64,000 nt of DNA from NCBI RefSeq assembly GCF_041916735.1, contig NZ_JAYRYY010000013.1; one strand, written 5' to 3'. Position 1 is the stretch's first letter. Each line of letters starts with the position of its first letter. The translations under genes were made by a program, and so were the position numbers. The notes below the pieces were generated by a model, which saw only the letters and a list, made by a program, of their open reading frames with translations, was not told the DNA's origin and did no database searches. Positions 23,638-32,060 of this stretch are shown piece by piece. Origin of the DNA: Zoogloea sp016790385 (GTDB taxonomy: Bacteria > Pseudomonadota > Gammaproteobacteria > Burkholderiales > Rhodocyclaceae).

Positions 23638-24471
23638 TCACTTGCCGGGCTTGGGGTACATCTCCTTCATCTTGACGATGTCCTTGGGGGAGAGCGCCGC
23701 GTTGGTGTTGGTGGGGCCAAGGCCGTCGGCGAACAGGCGTCCGTCAAAAGCGTAGAGCATGATGGAGGCATCGTCGAAGTCGGTGGCGGAGGTGCCATCC
23801 ATGGGGTACTTGCGGAGCACGTTGCGGTCGATGTCGTCGGGGCTCCAGAAGTTCGGGGGGCCCTGAAAGTATTTGAGCACGGCTTCCCGGTTCCAGACCC
23901 GGGAGAATTTTGGCGACTGGTGTTCGTGGATGCAGCCAAGGGCGTGCCCGAATTCATGCAGCACCACGCGGGAATACTCGGCATCGTCGGTGGTGTCGCG
24001 CAGCCAGCCGTAGTTCATGGTGGGCTGGTGCGGGGGGAAGTAGGCGGTGTTGAGGGCGTCACGCCCAACCGCCGACCACGAGCCTGCGTCGGCGTAGAAG
24101 GAGATCCGGATCTCGGCGGCGCCGCTGGTGACGAACTTGAGCTTTACGTTGACGGTTTTTTCCCACTGCAGGGCAACGGCTTTGACCTTCTTCTGCATCT
24201 TCGGCGAACCGTCGAGAAAGCGGCAGCGCAGGACGGTGCCCGGCGCCCAACGCTTGGTCAGGCGCACGGCCATGCGTGCCTTGCCCATGGCTTCCTCGTC
24301 GCTCAGGGGCTTGGATGAGGCGTCCACCAGGGCGCTGCGCAGGCTGCGCCGTGCATGCAGTTCGGGGTCCAGTTCGTCGGGAATGATGCGTTCAAAGCAG
24401 ATGCGCATCGGCCCCTCATCCGGTGCGGCGGTCTGTACCGTTTCGGGCTTGCCCTTCGTTTGCTTGGCCAT
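23638..24471 (-). CDS. Metzincin zinc metallopeptidase (astacin/matrixin-like)
   Basis: 277 residues with a full metzincin zinc site H172-E173-x2-H176-x5-H182 (HEFGHALGCIHEH) and a downstream Met-turn (SIMLYAF). The segment before it (LRCRFLDGSP...VKAVALQWEK) resembles the N-terminal part of astacin/matrixin-type catalytic domains. Unusually for this clan no signal peptide or propeptide is visible: the N-terminus is hydrophilic. The ATG at 24471 has a GGGAGG ribosome-binding site. Substrate unknown; export by a leaderless route or an intracellular role are both open. Confidence 0.85.
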   Translation of the reverse strand: MAKQTKGKPETVQTAAPDEGPMRICFERIIPDELDPELHARRSLRSALVDASSKPLSDEEAMGKARMAVRLTKRWAPGTVLRCRFLDGSPKMQKKVKAVALQWEKTVNVKLKFVTSGAAEIRISFYADAGSWSAVGRDALNTAYFPPHQPTMNYGWLRDTTDDAEYSRVVLHEFGHALGCIHEHQSPKFSRVWNREAVLKYFQGPPNFWSPDDIDRNVLRKYPMDGTSATDFDDASIMLYAFDGRLFADGLGPTNTNAALSPKDIVKMKEMYPKPGK

Positions 24472-24570
24472 GCTGTCCTCCCTGTTTGGTTGCGCCTGAA
24501 GACATGGGGATATGTATTCAGGTTTAGCAGAGGGTGTGCAGCATGCAAGGCCGTTTGCGGCCCGGTGGGT

Positions 24571-25368
24571 TCAGCGTCCGAAGGTGGCCCGCACCACCTC
24601 CAGCAAGGCGTCGGCCACGTCGGCGTCGTCGGTCAGGCTCTCCACCAGTGCCGATCGGCAGGCCTCCACCGGGTCCAGGCCAACCTTCACCAGCTTGGCT
24701 GCGTAGACCAGCAGCCGGGTGGATACCACTTCTTCCAGATCCACATCCTTCAGGCTGCGCAGGCGCCCGGCAATGGACACGAGCTGCCGGGCCAGCATTG
24801 GGTCGCAGGCGGCTTCGCCGACCAGGATGGACTCTTCCCGGGCCGAGGCGGGGAAGTCGAAGCGCAGGCTGATGAAGCGCTGGCGCGTGGAGGGTTTGAG
24901 GCCCTTCAGGAAGTTCTGATAGCCCGGGTTGTAGGACATCACCAGCATGAAGCTGTCGGGGGCGTGAAGGAGTTCGCCGGTGCGCTCGATGGGCAGCACG
25001 CGGCGGTCATCGGCGAGGGGGTGGATGACCACGGTGGTGTCGCGGCGGGCCTCGACCACTTCGTCCAGGTAGCAGATGCCGCCGCTGCGCACGGCGCGGG
25101 TAAGGGGGCCGTCGCTCCATACGGTCTGTCCGTCACCCAGCAGGTGGCGGCCTACCAGGTCGGCGGCGGTGAGGTCGTCGTGGCAGGCGACGGTGAAGAG
25201 GGGCAGGCCGAGACGGGCGGCCATGTGGGCAACGAAGCGGGTCTTGCCGACGCCGGTGGGGCCTTTGATGAGCAGCGGGAGGCGGTTCTTCCAGGCTTGC
25301 TCGAAGACCTCCACTTCGTTGCCGGCGGCTTCATAGAAGGGAATGTCGGTGGTCATGGGGGCGTTCAT
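24571..25368 (-). CDS. norQ: NorQ/CbbQ-type MoxR AAA+ ATPase
   Basis: ATP-driven chaperone thought to insert or activate the non-heme iron centre of NorB, usually with NorD. 265 residues; Walker A GPTGVGKT (36-43), Walker B region GGICYLDEVVEAR, and a sensor region MSYNPGYQ. The start at 25368 overlaps the norF stop by 4 bp; an ATG at 25356 is the alternative. No norD is found next to it in this window. Sequence alone cannot separate NorQ from NirQ/CbbQ; the norEF context supports NorQ. Confidence 0.9.
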   Translation of the reverse strand: MNAPMTTDIPFYEAAGNEVEVFEQAWKNRLPLLIKGPTGVGKTRFVAHMAARLGLPLFTVACHDDLTAADLVGRHLLGDGQTVWSDGPLTRAVRSGGICYLDEVVEARRDTTVVIHPLADDRRVLPIERTGELLHAPDSFMLVMSYNPGYQNFLKGLKPSTRQRFISLRFDFPASAREESILVGEAACDPMLARQLVSIAGRLRSLKDVDLEEVVSTRLLVYAAKLVKVGLDPVEACRSALVESLTDDADVADALLEVVRATFGR

Positions 25369-25637
25369 TTGAGGGCGATCCAGTAGGCGATGGCGATGAG
25401 AACAGAGACGAGCAGCAGCCAGCCGATCACGAGGCCGCGCCAGAAGAATTTGACTCCGCGCAGGCCCATGAAGTCGAGCACGACGAGACGCCCCTTGACG
25501 AAGCTGATGGCCAGCAGGGTGAGCATGGCCAGCGGGCCGGTGATGCCGAGGCGCTCGCCCGCCTCGCCGATGGCCCAGGTGGCGAGGGTGGCCACCAGCA
25601 GGATGGCCCACACGGCGTTGAGGTGACGGGTGTTCAT
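25365..25637 (-). CDS. norF: NorF-like small membrane protein (cytochrome oxidase subunit IV-like)
   Basis: 90 residues, three hydrophobic helices, with the VKGRLVVLDFMGLRG segment typical of prokaryotic subunit IV-like proteins. In denitrifiers NorF accompanies NorE and supports full NO reductase activity without being part of the purified enzyme. It overlaps norE and norQ by 4 bp at both ends, so the three are translated together. Confidence 0.85.
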   Translation of the reverse strand: MNTRHLNAVWAILLVATLATWAIGEAGERLGITGPLAMLTLLAISFVKGRLVVLDFMGLRGVKFFWRGLVIGWLLLVSVLIAIAYWIALK

Positions 25638-26230
25638 CGCATCACATAGACCAGCGGAAAGAGGACGATCCACACCAGATCCACCATGTGCCAGTAGGCC
25701 GCGCCGCTTTCTATGCCGTTCATGTCGGCTGGGCCGTAGGCGCCCTGGCGGGTCTTCACCCACAGGGCGGCCAGGATCACCATGCCAAGGATGACGTGCA
25801 TGAAGTGGAAGAAGGTGAGGGACAGGTAGAACATGTAGAAGGTGTTGGTGGACAGGTTGATGCCTGCTTCGAACTTGGCGGCGTATTCCACGCCTTTCAC
25901 CACCAGGAAGCCGGCGCCGCAGGCGATCCCGCCCAGCAGCCAGCGCGCGCCGGTGGCGGAGCGCGCCCGGCCGACGGCTTCGACCGCCCGGGCCACGCAG
26001 GCACTGCCGGATATCAGCAATACAGTGTTGAGGGCGCCGGCCTGCCGGTCGAGGGTCTGCTGCATGCTGTCGAAGAGCGCGACATTGCGTGCCCGGGCGA
26101 AGGCGTAGGCGGCAAAGAACACGCCAAAGGCCAGCAGTTCGGCGAGGATGAAGAACCAGATCGCCAGATCGCCCGGTGGTGCGGAGGCTGGGGCGGAGGT
26201 GGCTGAGCTTGGCGTGGGGGCGGCTTCCAT
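25634..26230 (-). CDS. norE: NorE: cytochrome c oxidase subunit III-like protein
   Basis: 198 residues with about five membrane helices and subunit-III features (WFFILAELLAFGVFF near the N-terminus; FYLSLTFFHFMHVILGM; WHMVDLVWIVLFPLVY at the end). It is a stand-alone subunit III homologue without oxidase subunits I and II nearby, and in the norE-norF-norQ order it is an accessory to NO reductase. The ATG at 26230 is used; the frame is open to a TTG at 26278. First gene of the norEFQ unit. Confidence 0.88.
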   Translation of the reverse strand: MEAAPTPSSATSAPASAPPGDLAIWFFILAELLAFGVFFAAYAFARARNVALFDSMQQTLDRQAGALNTVLLISGSACVARAVEAVGRARSATGARWLLGGIACGAGFLVVKGVEYAAKFEAGINLSTNTFYMFYLSLTFFHFMHVILGMVILAALWVKTRQGAYGPADMNGIESGAAYWHMVDLVWIVLFPLVYVMR

Positions 26231-26264
26231 GTCCGGAGTGTCGCTGCATCGGGGCGAGCCGGCC

Positions 26265-26278
26265 TTGATCTGTCCCAA
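26265..26278 (-). promoter_or_regulatory. Possible degenerate FNR/Dnr box before norE
   Basis: Read on the minus strand, TTGGGACAGATCAA has one perfect half (ATCAA) and one weak half (TTGGG versus TTGAT) with the right 4-bp spacer. Its centre is about 41 bp from the chosen norE start, so activation at -41.5 would give a nearly leaderless transcript. Plausible because norCB has a good site, but not compelling alone. Confidence 0.35.
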
Positions 26279-26395
26279 GTTCCGATTGACGGACGCTCAC
26301 TGCGGGCGTCCCTCAATGCGATGCGTGGCGACGTGCGAGACCATCAGTCAGGGGGGGCGCCGTTGCCGGGCTGTCGCAAGCGGCGAGGGCCGGTT

Positions 26396-26896
26396 TCAGT
26401 AAATGAAGGGAATCAGCTTGCGCACCCGCCGACGGTACGCGGCGTAGGTGGGGAAGCGGGCCAGCAGCCAGCTTTCCTCACGTCGCGATTTGAGATCAAA
26501 AAAGACTGACAGCAGGCAGGCCCAGGCCAGGGCCGGCCAGCTCTGCACGAACAGCGCCCAGCCGAAGCCGGCGCTGATCAGCCCACCGTAGATCGGATGG
26601 CGTACCCAGGCGTACAGGCCTGTTTCGACCAGCGAGCTGTCGTCCCGGGGGTGGGGGAGGGGGGTAAGGTTTCTGCCCAGCCCGATGGCCGCGGCCACCG
26701 AACAGGCGATTCCGACCACCAGCAGTGCCAGCCCGCCGACCCTTGCCGGGCCCGCCAGATAGGCCGGCCAAGGGGGGAATGTTTCCTTGCCCGAGGGGCC
26801 GAACAGGATCAGACCGAACAGCAGCACCTGCACGGCCACATAGGCCTCACCGCGCTGTCCCTTCCACCATGGTGTGGAACTCATCGGGGCGGCCAT
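26396..26896 (-). CDS. Isoprenylcysteine carboxyl methyltransferase (ICMT)-family membrane protein
   Basis: 166 residues, four to five membrane helices. The C-terminal half has the ICMT/PEMT-like signature: LVETGLYAWVRHPIYGG, then EESWLLARFPTYAAYRRRV. Bacterial members methylate unknown, probably lipid or small hydrophobic, substrates with SAM at the membrane. Start at 26896; an internal ATG at 26884 is possible. It follows the small gene at 27036 on the same strand, 139 bp apart. It is not part of norEFQ, being 165 bp upstream of norE. Confidence 0.78.
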   Translation of the reverse strand: MAAPMSSTPWWKGQRGEAYVAVQVLLFGLILFGPSGKETFPPWPAYLAGPARVGGLALLVVGIACSVAAAIGLGRNLTPLPHPRDDSSLVETGLYAWVRHPIYGGLISAGFGWALFVQSWPALAWACLLSVFFDLKSRREESWLLARFPTYAAYRRRVRKLIPFIY

Positions 26897-27035
26897 CCCG
26901 TCAAAGGCGGCATCGGCGGGTGAGTCATGGGGGTGTCTGGCTGGAATGGAGCGTCCATGCTCCCACGGGGCTTGCCCCGGGTAAAGGGGCGGGCGGCCTC
27001 ACCGGGGAGGGCCGGCCCCGGTTGAAGGGCGCCCT

Positions 27036-27350
27036 TCAGCCGACCACGAATCCGGGAATGTCGATGCGAGCCGCGGGCCGGTCGAGCACCACGGCGACGC
27101 ATGCGGCAAATTTGCGGGCCCATTCTCCACCCTGGGCAAATCGCTGCTCGCCGCCATACTTGGCGACATTGAGAATCACATCGAGCATGAGCACCTTGCC
27201 GACCGGATTGCTGGGCGTGCATTCGAGGGCATCAAATTCGTCCTGTAGCCATTCGCGGGCCGCATCCTTGGAAAGGGCTGCCACATCCTGGGCATGGACA
27301 TTGAATTCGTACTCCCGGTCGGCCCGGAATACGACGGTGAGGTGGTGCAT
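27036..27350 (-). CDS. Hypothetical soluble protein, 104 aa
   Basis: Begins MHHLTVVFRADREYEFNV and looks like a small mixed alpha/beta protein; no signal peptide, membrane helix or catalytic motif seen. The ATG at 27350 follows GAGGAG with good spacing, which makes it a real gene; the open frame to 27905 is antisense to ampG. Divergent from ampG with 111 bp between starts. Function unknown. Confidence 0.65.
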   Translation of the reverse strand: MHHLTVVFRADREYEFNVHAQDVAALSKDAAREWLQDEFDALECTPSNPVGKVLMLDVILNVAKYGGEQRFAQGGEWARKFAACVAVVLDRPAARIDIPGFVVG

Positions 27351-27461
27351 GCGTGTCTCCTCGCTATTTTTTACCCCGATTTCCGCATTTTTCGGCGCGC
27401 GTCGGCCGGAATCAAGTAACCGATTGTTATCATCGGGCGCTTGTTCCAACGATGCCTCCCC

Positions 27462-28724
27462 ATGACAGCCTCCCCCTGGCGTGCCCTCGCCAACCGCCGC
27501 ATGCTCATCTGCGTGCTGACCGGCTTCTCTTCGGGCCTTCCCCTGTATCTGTTGCTCAATCTGGTGCCCGCCTGGCTGAAGACGGAAGGTCTGTCCCTGA
27601 AGGCCATCGGTGCCTTTGCGCTGATCCAGTTTCCTTACACCTGGAAGTTCATCTGGTCGCCCTTTCTGGATCGCTATGCGCTGCCTTTGCTGGGGCGCCG
27701 CCGGGGCTGGATGGGGGCCACCCAGTTGCTTCTGCTTGGCACCATCGCGTGGCTCGGCACGCTCTCGCCCACCGTCGACCTGGGGCTGGTGATCGGTCTC
27801 ACGGCCGTGATCGCCTTCCTCTCGGCCACCCAGGACATCGTGCTCGATGCCTATCGGCGCGAGTTGCTGCCGGAAATCGAGCTGGGTATCGGCAACGCCA
27901 TCCATGTGAACGCGTACAAGCTGGCCGGGTTGGTGCCGGGCTCCCTTTCACTGGTGCTGGCCGATCATCTGCCCTGGCAGCAGGTCTTCCTGGTGACCGC
28001 GCTCTTCATGGCCCCCGGCCTGGTCATGACGCTGATGGTCAAGGAGCCGGTGACCGCGGCCGGCGCCCCGCGCACGCTGCGGGACGCGGTGATCGAGCCG
28101 TTTCGCGAGTTCTTCGGACGCCATGGGGTGCGGTCTGCCCTGGTGGTGCTGGGCTTCATCTTTCTCTACAAGCTGGGGGACTCCCTGTGTACGGCCCTGG
28201 CCACGCCTTTTTACCTGGACATGGGTTTCTCCAAGACCGAGATCGGTCTGATCGCCAAGAACGCCGGCCTGTGGCCGAGCGTGATCGGGGGTTTGCTGGG
28301 CGGGCTGTGGATGGTCAAACTGGGTATCAACCGGGCGTTGTGGGTTTTCGGGGTGGTGCAGTGGGTGGCGATCTATGGTTTTGCATGGCTGGCGTGGCTC
28401 GGGCCCGCCGAGGCTGATGCCTCCCGCCTGGGCGTGCTGGCGATGGTCATCGGCCTGGAGGCGCTGGGCGTCGGCCTGGGGACCACGGCCTTCGTGGCCT
28501 ACATGGCCCGCACGACCCATCCGGCCTACACGGCCACCCAGCTGGCCCTGTTCACCAGCCTGATGGCCGTGCCCCGCACCTTCATCAATGCTTCGGCCGG
28601 CTGGCTGGTGGAGGCCATGGGGTGGTACAACTTCTTCCTGTTGTGCGGTGTTCTGGCGATTCCCGGCATGCTCCTGCTGTTCAAGGTGGCGCCCTGGCAT
28701 GAGCGCCCGGAAGGCACTGCCTGA
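27462..28724 (+). CDS. ampG: AmpG-like muropeptide permease (MFS)
   Basis: Inner-membrane importer of anhydro-muropeptides for cell-wall recycling. 420 residues with 12 predicted helices and AmpG features: FSSGLPLYLLLNLVPAWL near the N-terminus, FPYTWKFIWSPFLDRY, and the RRRGWM loop. The start at 27462 is preferred over an ATG at 27441 because it gives the normal N-terminus. The DNA glycosylase gene follows by 27 bp and may be co-transcribed. In species with an ampC beta-lactamase AmpG also affects its induction; no ampC is in the window. Confidence 0.92.
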   Translation: MTASPWRALANRRMLICVLTGFSSGLPLYLLLNLVPAWLKTEGLSLKAIGAFALIQFPYTWKFIWSPFLDRYALPLLGRRRGWMGATQLLLLGTIAWLGTLSPTVDLGLVIGLTAVIAFLSATQDIVLDAYRRELLPEIELGIGNAIHVNAYKLAGLVPGSLSLVLADHLPWQQVFLVTALFMAPGLVMTLMVKEPVTAAGAPRTLRDAVIEPFREFFGRHGVRSALVVLGFIFLYKLGDSLCTALATPFYLDMGFSKTEIGLIAKNAGLWPSVIGGLLGGLWMVKLGINRALWVFGVVQWVAIYGFAWLAWLGPAEADASRLGVLAMVIGLEALGVGLGTTAFVAYMARTTHPAYTATQLALFTSLMAVPRTFINASAGWLVEAMGWYNFFLLCGVLAIPGMLLLFKVAPWHERPEGTA

Positions 28725-28751
28725 TTCTTCTTCGACCTTTTCCCCGCTTCC

Positions 28752-29474
28752 ATGACCCCGCTAGAAGACGCCGCCCGCACCCTTTCCGACACCCTCGACC
28801 GCCTGCGCTTTGGGCCGCCGGTGAGCCATGTCTACAACCCGCTGACCTACGCCTGGGCACCCAATGCGGTCTATCTCCAGCGCTATGGGAAGGGGCGCAA
28901 ACGGGTGGTGTTCGTGGGGATGAATCCCGGCCCCTTTGGCATGGTTCAGACCGGGGTGCCCTTCGGCGAGATTGCGGCAGTGCGCGACTGGATGGGGATC
29001 GAGGCGGATGTGTTGCAGCCCGCGATCGAAAATCCGAAACGTCCTGTGGAGGGCTTTGGGTGCGCCCGTTCGGAGGTGAGCGGCCGGCGTCTGTGGGGGC
29101 TTTTTGCCGAGCGCTACGGTACCGCCGAGGCCTTTTTCGCTGAGCATTTCGTGGCCAATTACTGCCCCCTCGCGTTTTTCGAAGGGGGCCGCAATCTCAC
29201 CCCCGACAAGCTGCCTGCCGATGAACAGGCGCCCCTGCTGGCCGCCTGCGACGCGCATCTGCGCGAGGTGATTGGCATATTGCAGCCGGACTGGGTGATC
29301 GGCGTGGGCGCCTGGGCTGAGCAGCGTGCCCGCCTGGCGCTGGCAGGCCTGTCGCTACAGGTGGGTAGGGTGCTCCATCCCAGCCCGGCGAGCCCCGCCG
29401 CCAACCGGGGCTGGAGCGAGGCGGCGACCCGGCAGCTGATTGAACAGGACGTCTGGTCTCGGCCGCATCCGTGA
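28752..29474 (+). CDS. SMUG1-type uracil-DNA glycosylase
   Basis: Removes uracil (and oxidised pyrimidines in known members) from DNA. 240 residues with both SMUG1 active-site motifs: GMNPGPFGMVQTGVPFGE (about 57-74) and HPSPASPAANRGW (about 213-225). SMUG1 is mostly known from animals but a bacterial branch exists, described from Geobacter and betaproteobacteria. It follows ampG by 27 bp and converges on the phasin gene. Confidence 0.92.
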   Translation: MTPLEDAARTLSDTLDRLRFGPPVSHVYNPLTYAWAPNAVYLQRYGKGRKRVVFVGMNPGPFGMVQTGVPFGEIAAVRDWMGIEADVLQPAIENPKRPVEGFGCARSEVSGRRLWGLFAERYGTAEAFFAEHFVANYCPLAFFEGGRNLTPDKLPADEQAPLLAACDAHLREVIGILQPDWVIGVGAWAEQRARLALAGLSLQVGRVLHPSPASPAANRGWSEAATRQLIEQDVWSRPHP

Positions 29475-29488
29475 TCTCCGGCCCGAGC

Positions 29489-29953
29489 TCAAGGTTTCGG
29501 GGTGATGTCCTTGAGGGACGCGTCCACCTGCCGGGCGATCTCCAGCATGGTGTTGCGTGATGCCGTGGCGGCCTCCACAACGGCCTTCGCCACGTCGAGC
29601 ATTTCCGGCTGTCCGGATCCCGTCGGAACGGGAAGCTTTGTGGCAGCGCTGAGCAATCGTGTGAGTTCGCGCTGGTTCTCGGCGATGACCTCATTGAAGT
29701 CGATGGCGTAGCCCACGGCCTGCTGAATCAGCTGGTGGGCGATCCCGGACCGGGTTTCGCAGAAGGCTGGCATGCCCTGGGCCGCCATCAGGGCTCTAAT
29801 GCCCGAAAGATTGCTTTCCGTGATGGAGCGGGTGGCCTTGACGTTCAGGGCTATCAGCCGTTGGGCGCACACGAAGGTGCCCTCATAGAGCGCCCGCAGG
29901 GCATCGAAGTTGCCCTGGCCCGAGGGGGTGAGCAACTGCTGGAACGTGAGCAT
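29489..29953 (-). CDS. Phasin family protein
   Basis: 154 residues, helical, with the phasin pattern: an N-terminal FQQLLTPSGQGNFDALRAL, a central amphipathic helix, and a segment near NQRELTRLLS. Phasins coat polyhydroxyalkanoate granules and limit their coalescence. AAGGAG precedes the ATG at 29953; the frame is open further upstream but without a start signal. No PHA synthase gene is in the window. Together with ActP and the acyl-CoA genes it suggests carbon storage as PHA. Confidence 0.88.
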   Translation of the reverse strand: MLTFQQLLTPSGQGNFDALRALYEGTFVCAQRLIALNVKATRSITESNLSGIRALMAAQGMPAFCETRSGIAHQLIQQAVGYAIDFNEVIAENQRELTRLLSAATKLPVPTGSGQPEMLDVAKAVVEAATASRNTMLEIARQVDASLKDITPKP

Positions 29954-30182
29954 GGATGGATCTCCTTGGCAACAAGCCGCGAACCTGAGCTTTCCCGGGC
30001 GCGGTCGCGGCCCGATGTCCGGCTCATGGGAACACCATAAACGCTCCCCGGCAAGACGTGCTTGCGTACCGTCAAGAGTCTGCGTAATCGGGATGGCCGA
30101 CGAGGGTTGCCTTCGTGCGGACGCAAGGCCGAAAACGCCCCCGCGTTTCCGGCAGGGGGGCTGAGGAGATCCGCCGGGTTGC

Positions 30183-30446
30183 TCAGTAGCGGCGCGGCGC
30201 CGGTGTCGGCGCACCACCCGGGCGGGCGGGCAGGTGACGGAAGGTGATGCGGCCCTTGGAGAGGTCGTAGGGTGACATCTCCAGGGTGACTTCGTCACCG
30301 GCGATGATGCGGATGTGGTTCTTCTTGAGCTTGCCGCCGGAGTAGGCGATCAGGGTGTGGCCGTTGTCGAGGGTCACTCGGTAACGTCCGTCGGGCAGCA
30401 CTTCGGTGACGCTGCCGTGCATTTCAATCAGTTCTTCCTTGGCCAT
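30183..30446 (-). CDS. infA: Translation initiation factor IF-1 (first copy)
   Basis: 87 residues, an S1/OB fold (MAKEELIEMHGSVTEVLPDG... YDLSKGRITFRH). Binds the 30S A site during initiation. The tail is Pro/Arg-rich and longer than in E. coli IF-1. AAGGAG lies before the ATG. A second, diverged copy is at 55730. This one stands alone, not next to rpmJ or rpsM. Confidence 0.95.
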   Translation of the reverse strand: MAKEELIEMHGSVTEVLPDGRYRVTLDNGHTLIAYSGGKLKKNHIRIIAGDEVTLEMSPYDLSKGRITFRHLPARPGGAPTPAPRRY

Positions 30447-30670
30447 GTCGGGCTCCTTGTGGGTGGCCGGGCGGCGTCCCTGCATGGGGCGTGTCGGCCT
30501 CGGCCCGCCACCGCCTTGGTGGGCCAGTTTGTGCCGCCGCCGCAAGGGGCAATGGCGATTGAATGTCGGCGCTTGGTTCGGCGGGCCGGCGACGGGTGCC
30601 CGCAAACAGGATCGCAGGCGAAGATGAAAGGCGTTTTACTCCATGCAGCATGGTGCTCCTACTGCATGTC

Positions 30671-30704
30671 AAAAAAACAAGGCCACCGCGTTGGGTGGCC
30701 TTGT
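30671..30704 (-). terminator. Rho-independent terminator of the tRNA-Lys unit
   Basis: On the minus strand ACAAGGCCACC pairs with GGTGGCCTTGT around a CAACGC loop, followed by a run of T (the A run at 30671-30677). It lies 11 bp after the CCA end of the second tRNA. Strong hairpin of 11 bp. Confidence 0.93.
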
Positions 30705-30714
30705 CTCTGCAATC

Positions 30715-30790
30715 TGGTGGGTTGTGAGTGGCTCGAACACTCGACCTACGGATTAAGAGTCCGCTGCTCTACCAACTGAGCTAACAACCC
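30715..30790 (-). tRNA. tRNA-Lys (anticodon CTT)
   Basis: 76 nt including an encoded CCA. Acceptor stem GGGTTGT/ACAACCC, D arm TAGCTCAGTTGGTAGAGC, anticodon loop CTCTTAA giving CTT, and T arm GAGTGTTCGAGCCACTC all fold. Second gene of a two-tRNA transcript, 37 bp after tRNA-Lys(TTT). Confidence 0.97.
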
Positions 30791-30827
30791 ATTCTATCGG
30801 GAGCCGGTATTTGGCCCCACCACGATC

Positions 30828-30903
30828 TGGTGGGTCGGGCGAGATTCGAACTCGCGACCAACGGATTAAAAGTCCGCTGCTCTACCGACTGAGCTACCGA
30901 CCC
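30828..30903 (-). tRNA. tRNA-Lys (anticodon TTT)
   Basis: 76 nt including an encoded CCA. Acceptor stem GGGTCGG/CCGACCC, anticodon loop CTTTTAA giving TTT, T arm GCGAGTTCGAATCTCGC. First gene of the tRNA-Lys unit, just downstream of a strong promoter. Confidence 0.97.
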
Positions 30904-30919
30904 CCCGGAAGAGACGCGC

Positions 30920-30947
30920 ATTATAGCCCTACCATCGAATACGTCAA
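30920..30947 (-). promoter_or_regulatory. Sigma-70 promoter of the tRNA-Lys unit
   Basis: On the minus strand TTGACG (30947-30942) and TATAAT (30925-30920) are separated by 16 bp, and a GC-rich discriminator (GCGCGTC) follows, as in stringently controlled stable-RNA promoters. The predicted start is a few bases before the tRNA-Lys(TTT) gene. The -35 box overlaps the stop codon of the upstream transporter gene. Confidence 0.85.
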
Positions 30948-32044
30948 GCGTTTCGTAACTGAAACCGTATCGACAGGCTTGCACCGGCGATGATGGAGAA
31001 AACCGTGAGGCCTGCGCCCAGCGACAGGGTGGACAGGCCGCTGAGGCCCTGGCCGATGGTGCAGCCCAGCGCAGTGACACCCCCGAAGCCCATCAGCATG
31101 GCCCCGATCAGGTGACGGACAAGGTCGGGCGCGTCGCGGAAGCCCTCGATCCGGAATTCACGCGTAAGCAGGGCGCCCAGCAGGGAGCCGGCCACGACTC
31201 CCAGGCTGAGGGCGATACCAAGGCTGACGCTGCGGCTCTTGTCGGTCCATAGCATCAGCAGGTCGAGGGTATAGGCAAAGGGAGCGACGAAGCTGAGGGA
31301 TTCCATGCGGCCGCTGTTGGTGGCCAGGAAGGCCGGTTCCAGGGTTTCGGGGTCTTCCGGGAGGAAACCCAGGTGTCCGCTCAGATACCAGGCCGCCACG
31401 ATGGTGGCACCGATGGCCGTGCTGCCGAGCAACGGCACCGGACGCCACATCTCCCGGCTCGAAAGGGCGAACAGGCCGAGACCACCGGCGGCAATGCCGC
31501 CACAGGCCAGCCAGGCGCTGCGAGGGTCCAGCGCGAATCGGGCGGCGATGAGGCTGGGCAGATCCTGGTGGGTATTCAGGGTGAGCGCCACCGGATCCAG
31601 CCAGGCGCTGCGCCAGCCTCCGAACAGGCCGCGCAGGGTCATATAGGCGGACAGGCCGAGAAAAACGAAGACCACCAGGGATTTCAGGTTTCCACTGCCG
31701 AGACGCACCAGGGTTTTGGCGCCGCAGCCTGACGCCAGGGTCATGCCGACACCGAAAAGCAGGCCGCCGACAAGGTGGGACAGCCAGGCCAGCCGAGAGC
31801 CGGTGTAGATGGAATTGTGCACGTCGATCTGCCCCGCCATTTGCAGGGCGGTGGTGCCGGCCACGGCGGTGGCGGCGGCGAGCGCCCACATGCGCAGGCG
31901 GGTCCAGTCCTCCATGATGTGGATGTCGGCGATGGCCCCCATGGTGCAGAAGTTGCTGCGTTGGGCGGCATAGCCGAAGACGGCTCCGATGCCAAAGGCC
32001 AGCCATGCGAGGGTGGCTACGCCGAGGGGAAGGTTGGCATCCAT
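30944..32044 (-). CDS. YeeE/YedE-family sulfur-compound transporter
   Basis: 366 residues, about nine to ten membrane helices, with the family's conserved Cys motifs RSNFCTMG (about 29-36), ASGCGAKT (about 104-111) and LGCTIGQG near the C-terminus. The best-studied relative takes up thiosulfate through a chain of Cys. The two-fold internal repeat is present in one chain. No TusA/SirA-like partner is adjacent. It lies 16 bp after queC on the same strand, so queE/queC and this gene may share a transcript. Confidence 0.87.
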   Translation of the reverse strand: MDANLPLGVATLAWLAFGIGAVFGYAAQRSNFCTMGAIADIHIMEDWTRLRMWALAAATAVAGTTALQMAGQIDVHNSIYTGSRLAWLSHLVGGLLFGVGMTLASGCGAKTLVRLGSGNLKSLVVFVFLGLSAYMTLRGLFGGWRSAWLDPVALTLNTHQDLPSLIAARFALDPRSAWLACGGIAAGGLGLFALSSREMWRPVPLLGSTAIGATIVAAWYLSGHLGFLPEDPETLEPAFLATNSGRMESLSFVAPFAYTLDLLMLWTDKSRSVSLGIALSLGVVAGSLLGALLTREFRIEGFRDAPDLVRHLIGAMLMGFGGVTALGCTIGQGLSGLSTLSLGAGLTVFSIIAGASLSIRFQLRNA

Positions 32045-32060
32045 GTGCGTCCCCGGGGGG

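Noticed and set aside
25634..26230. NorE as part of an aa3 or cbb3 cytochrome oxidase
   Set aside because: No subunit I or II genes are adjacent, and the order with norF and norQ is that of nor accessory genes.
30667..30672. A perfect minus-strand TTGACA as -35 box for infA
   Set aside because: No acceptable -10 lies 16-18 bp away, and the bases are the end of the tRNA terminator T run.
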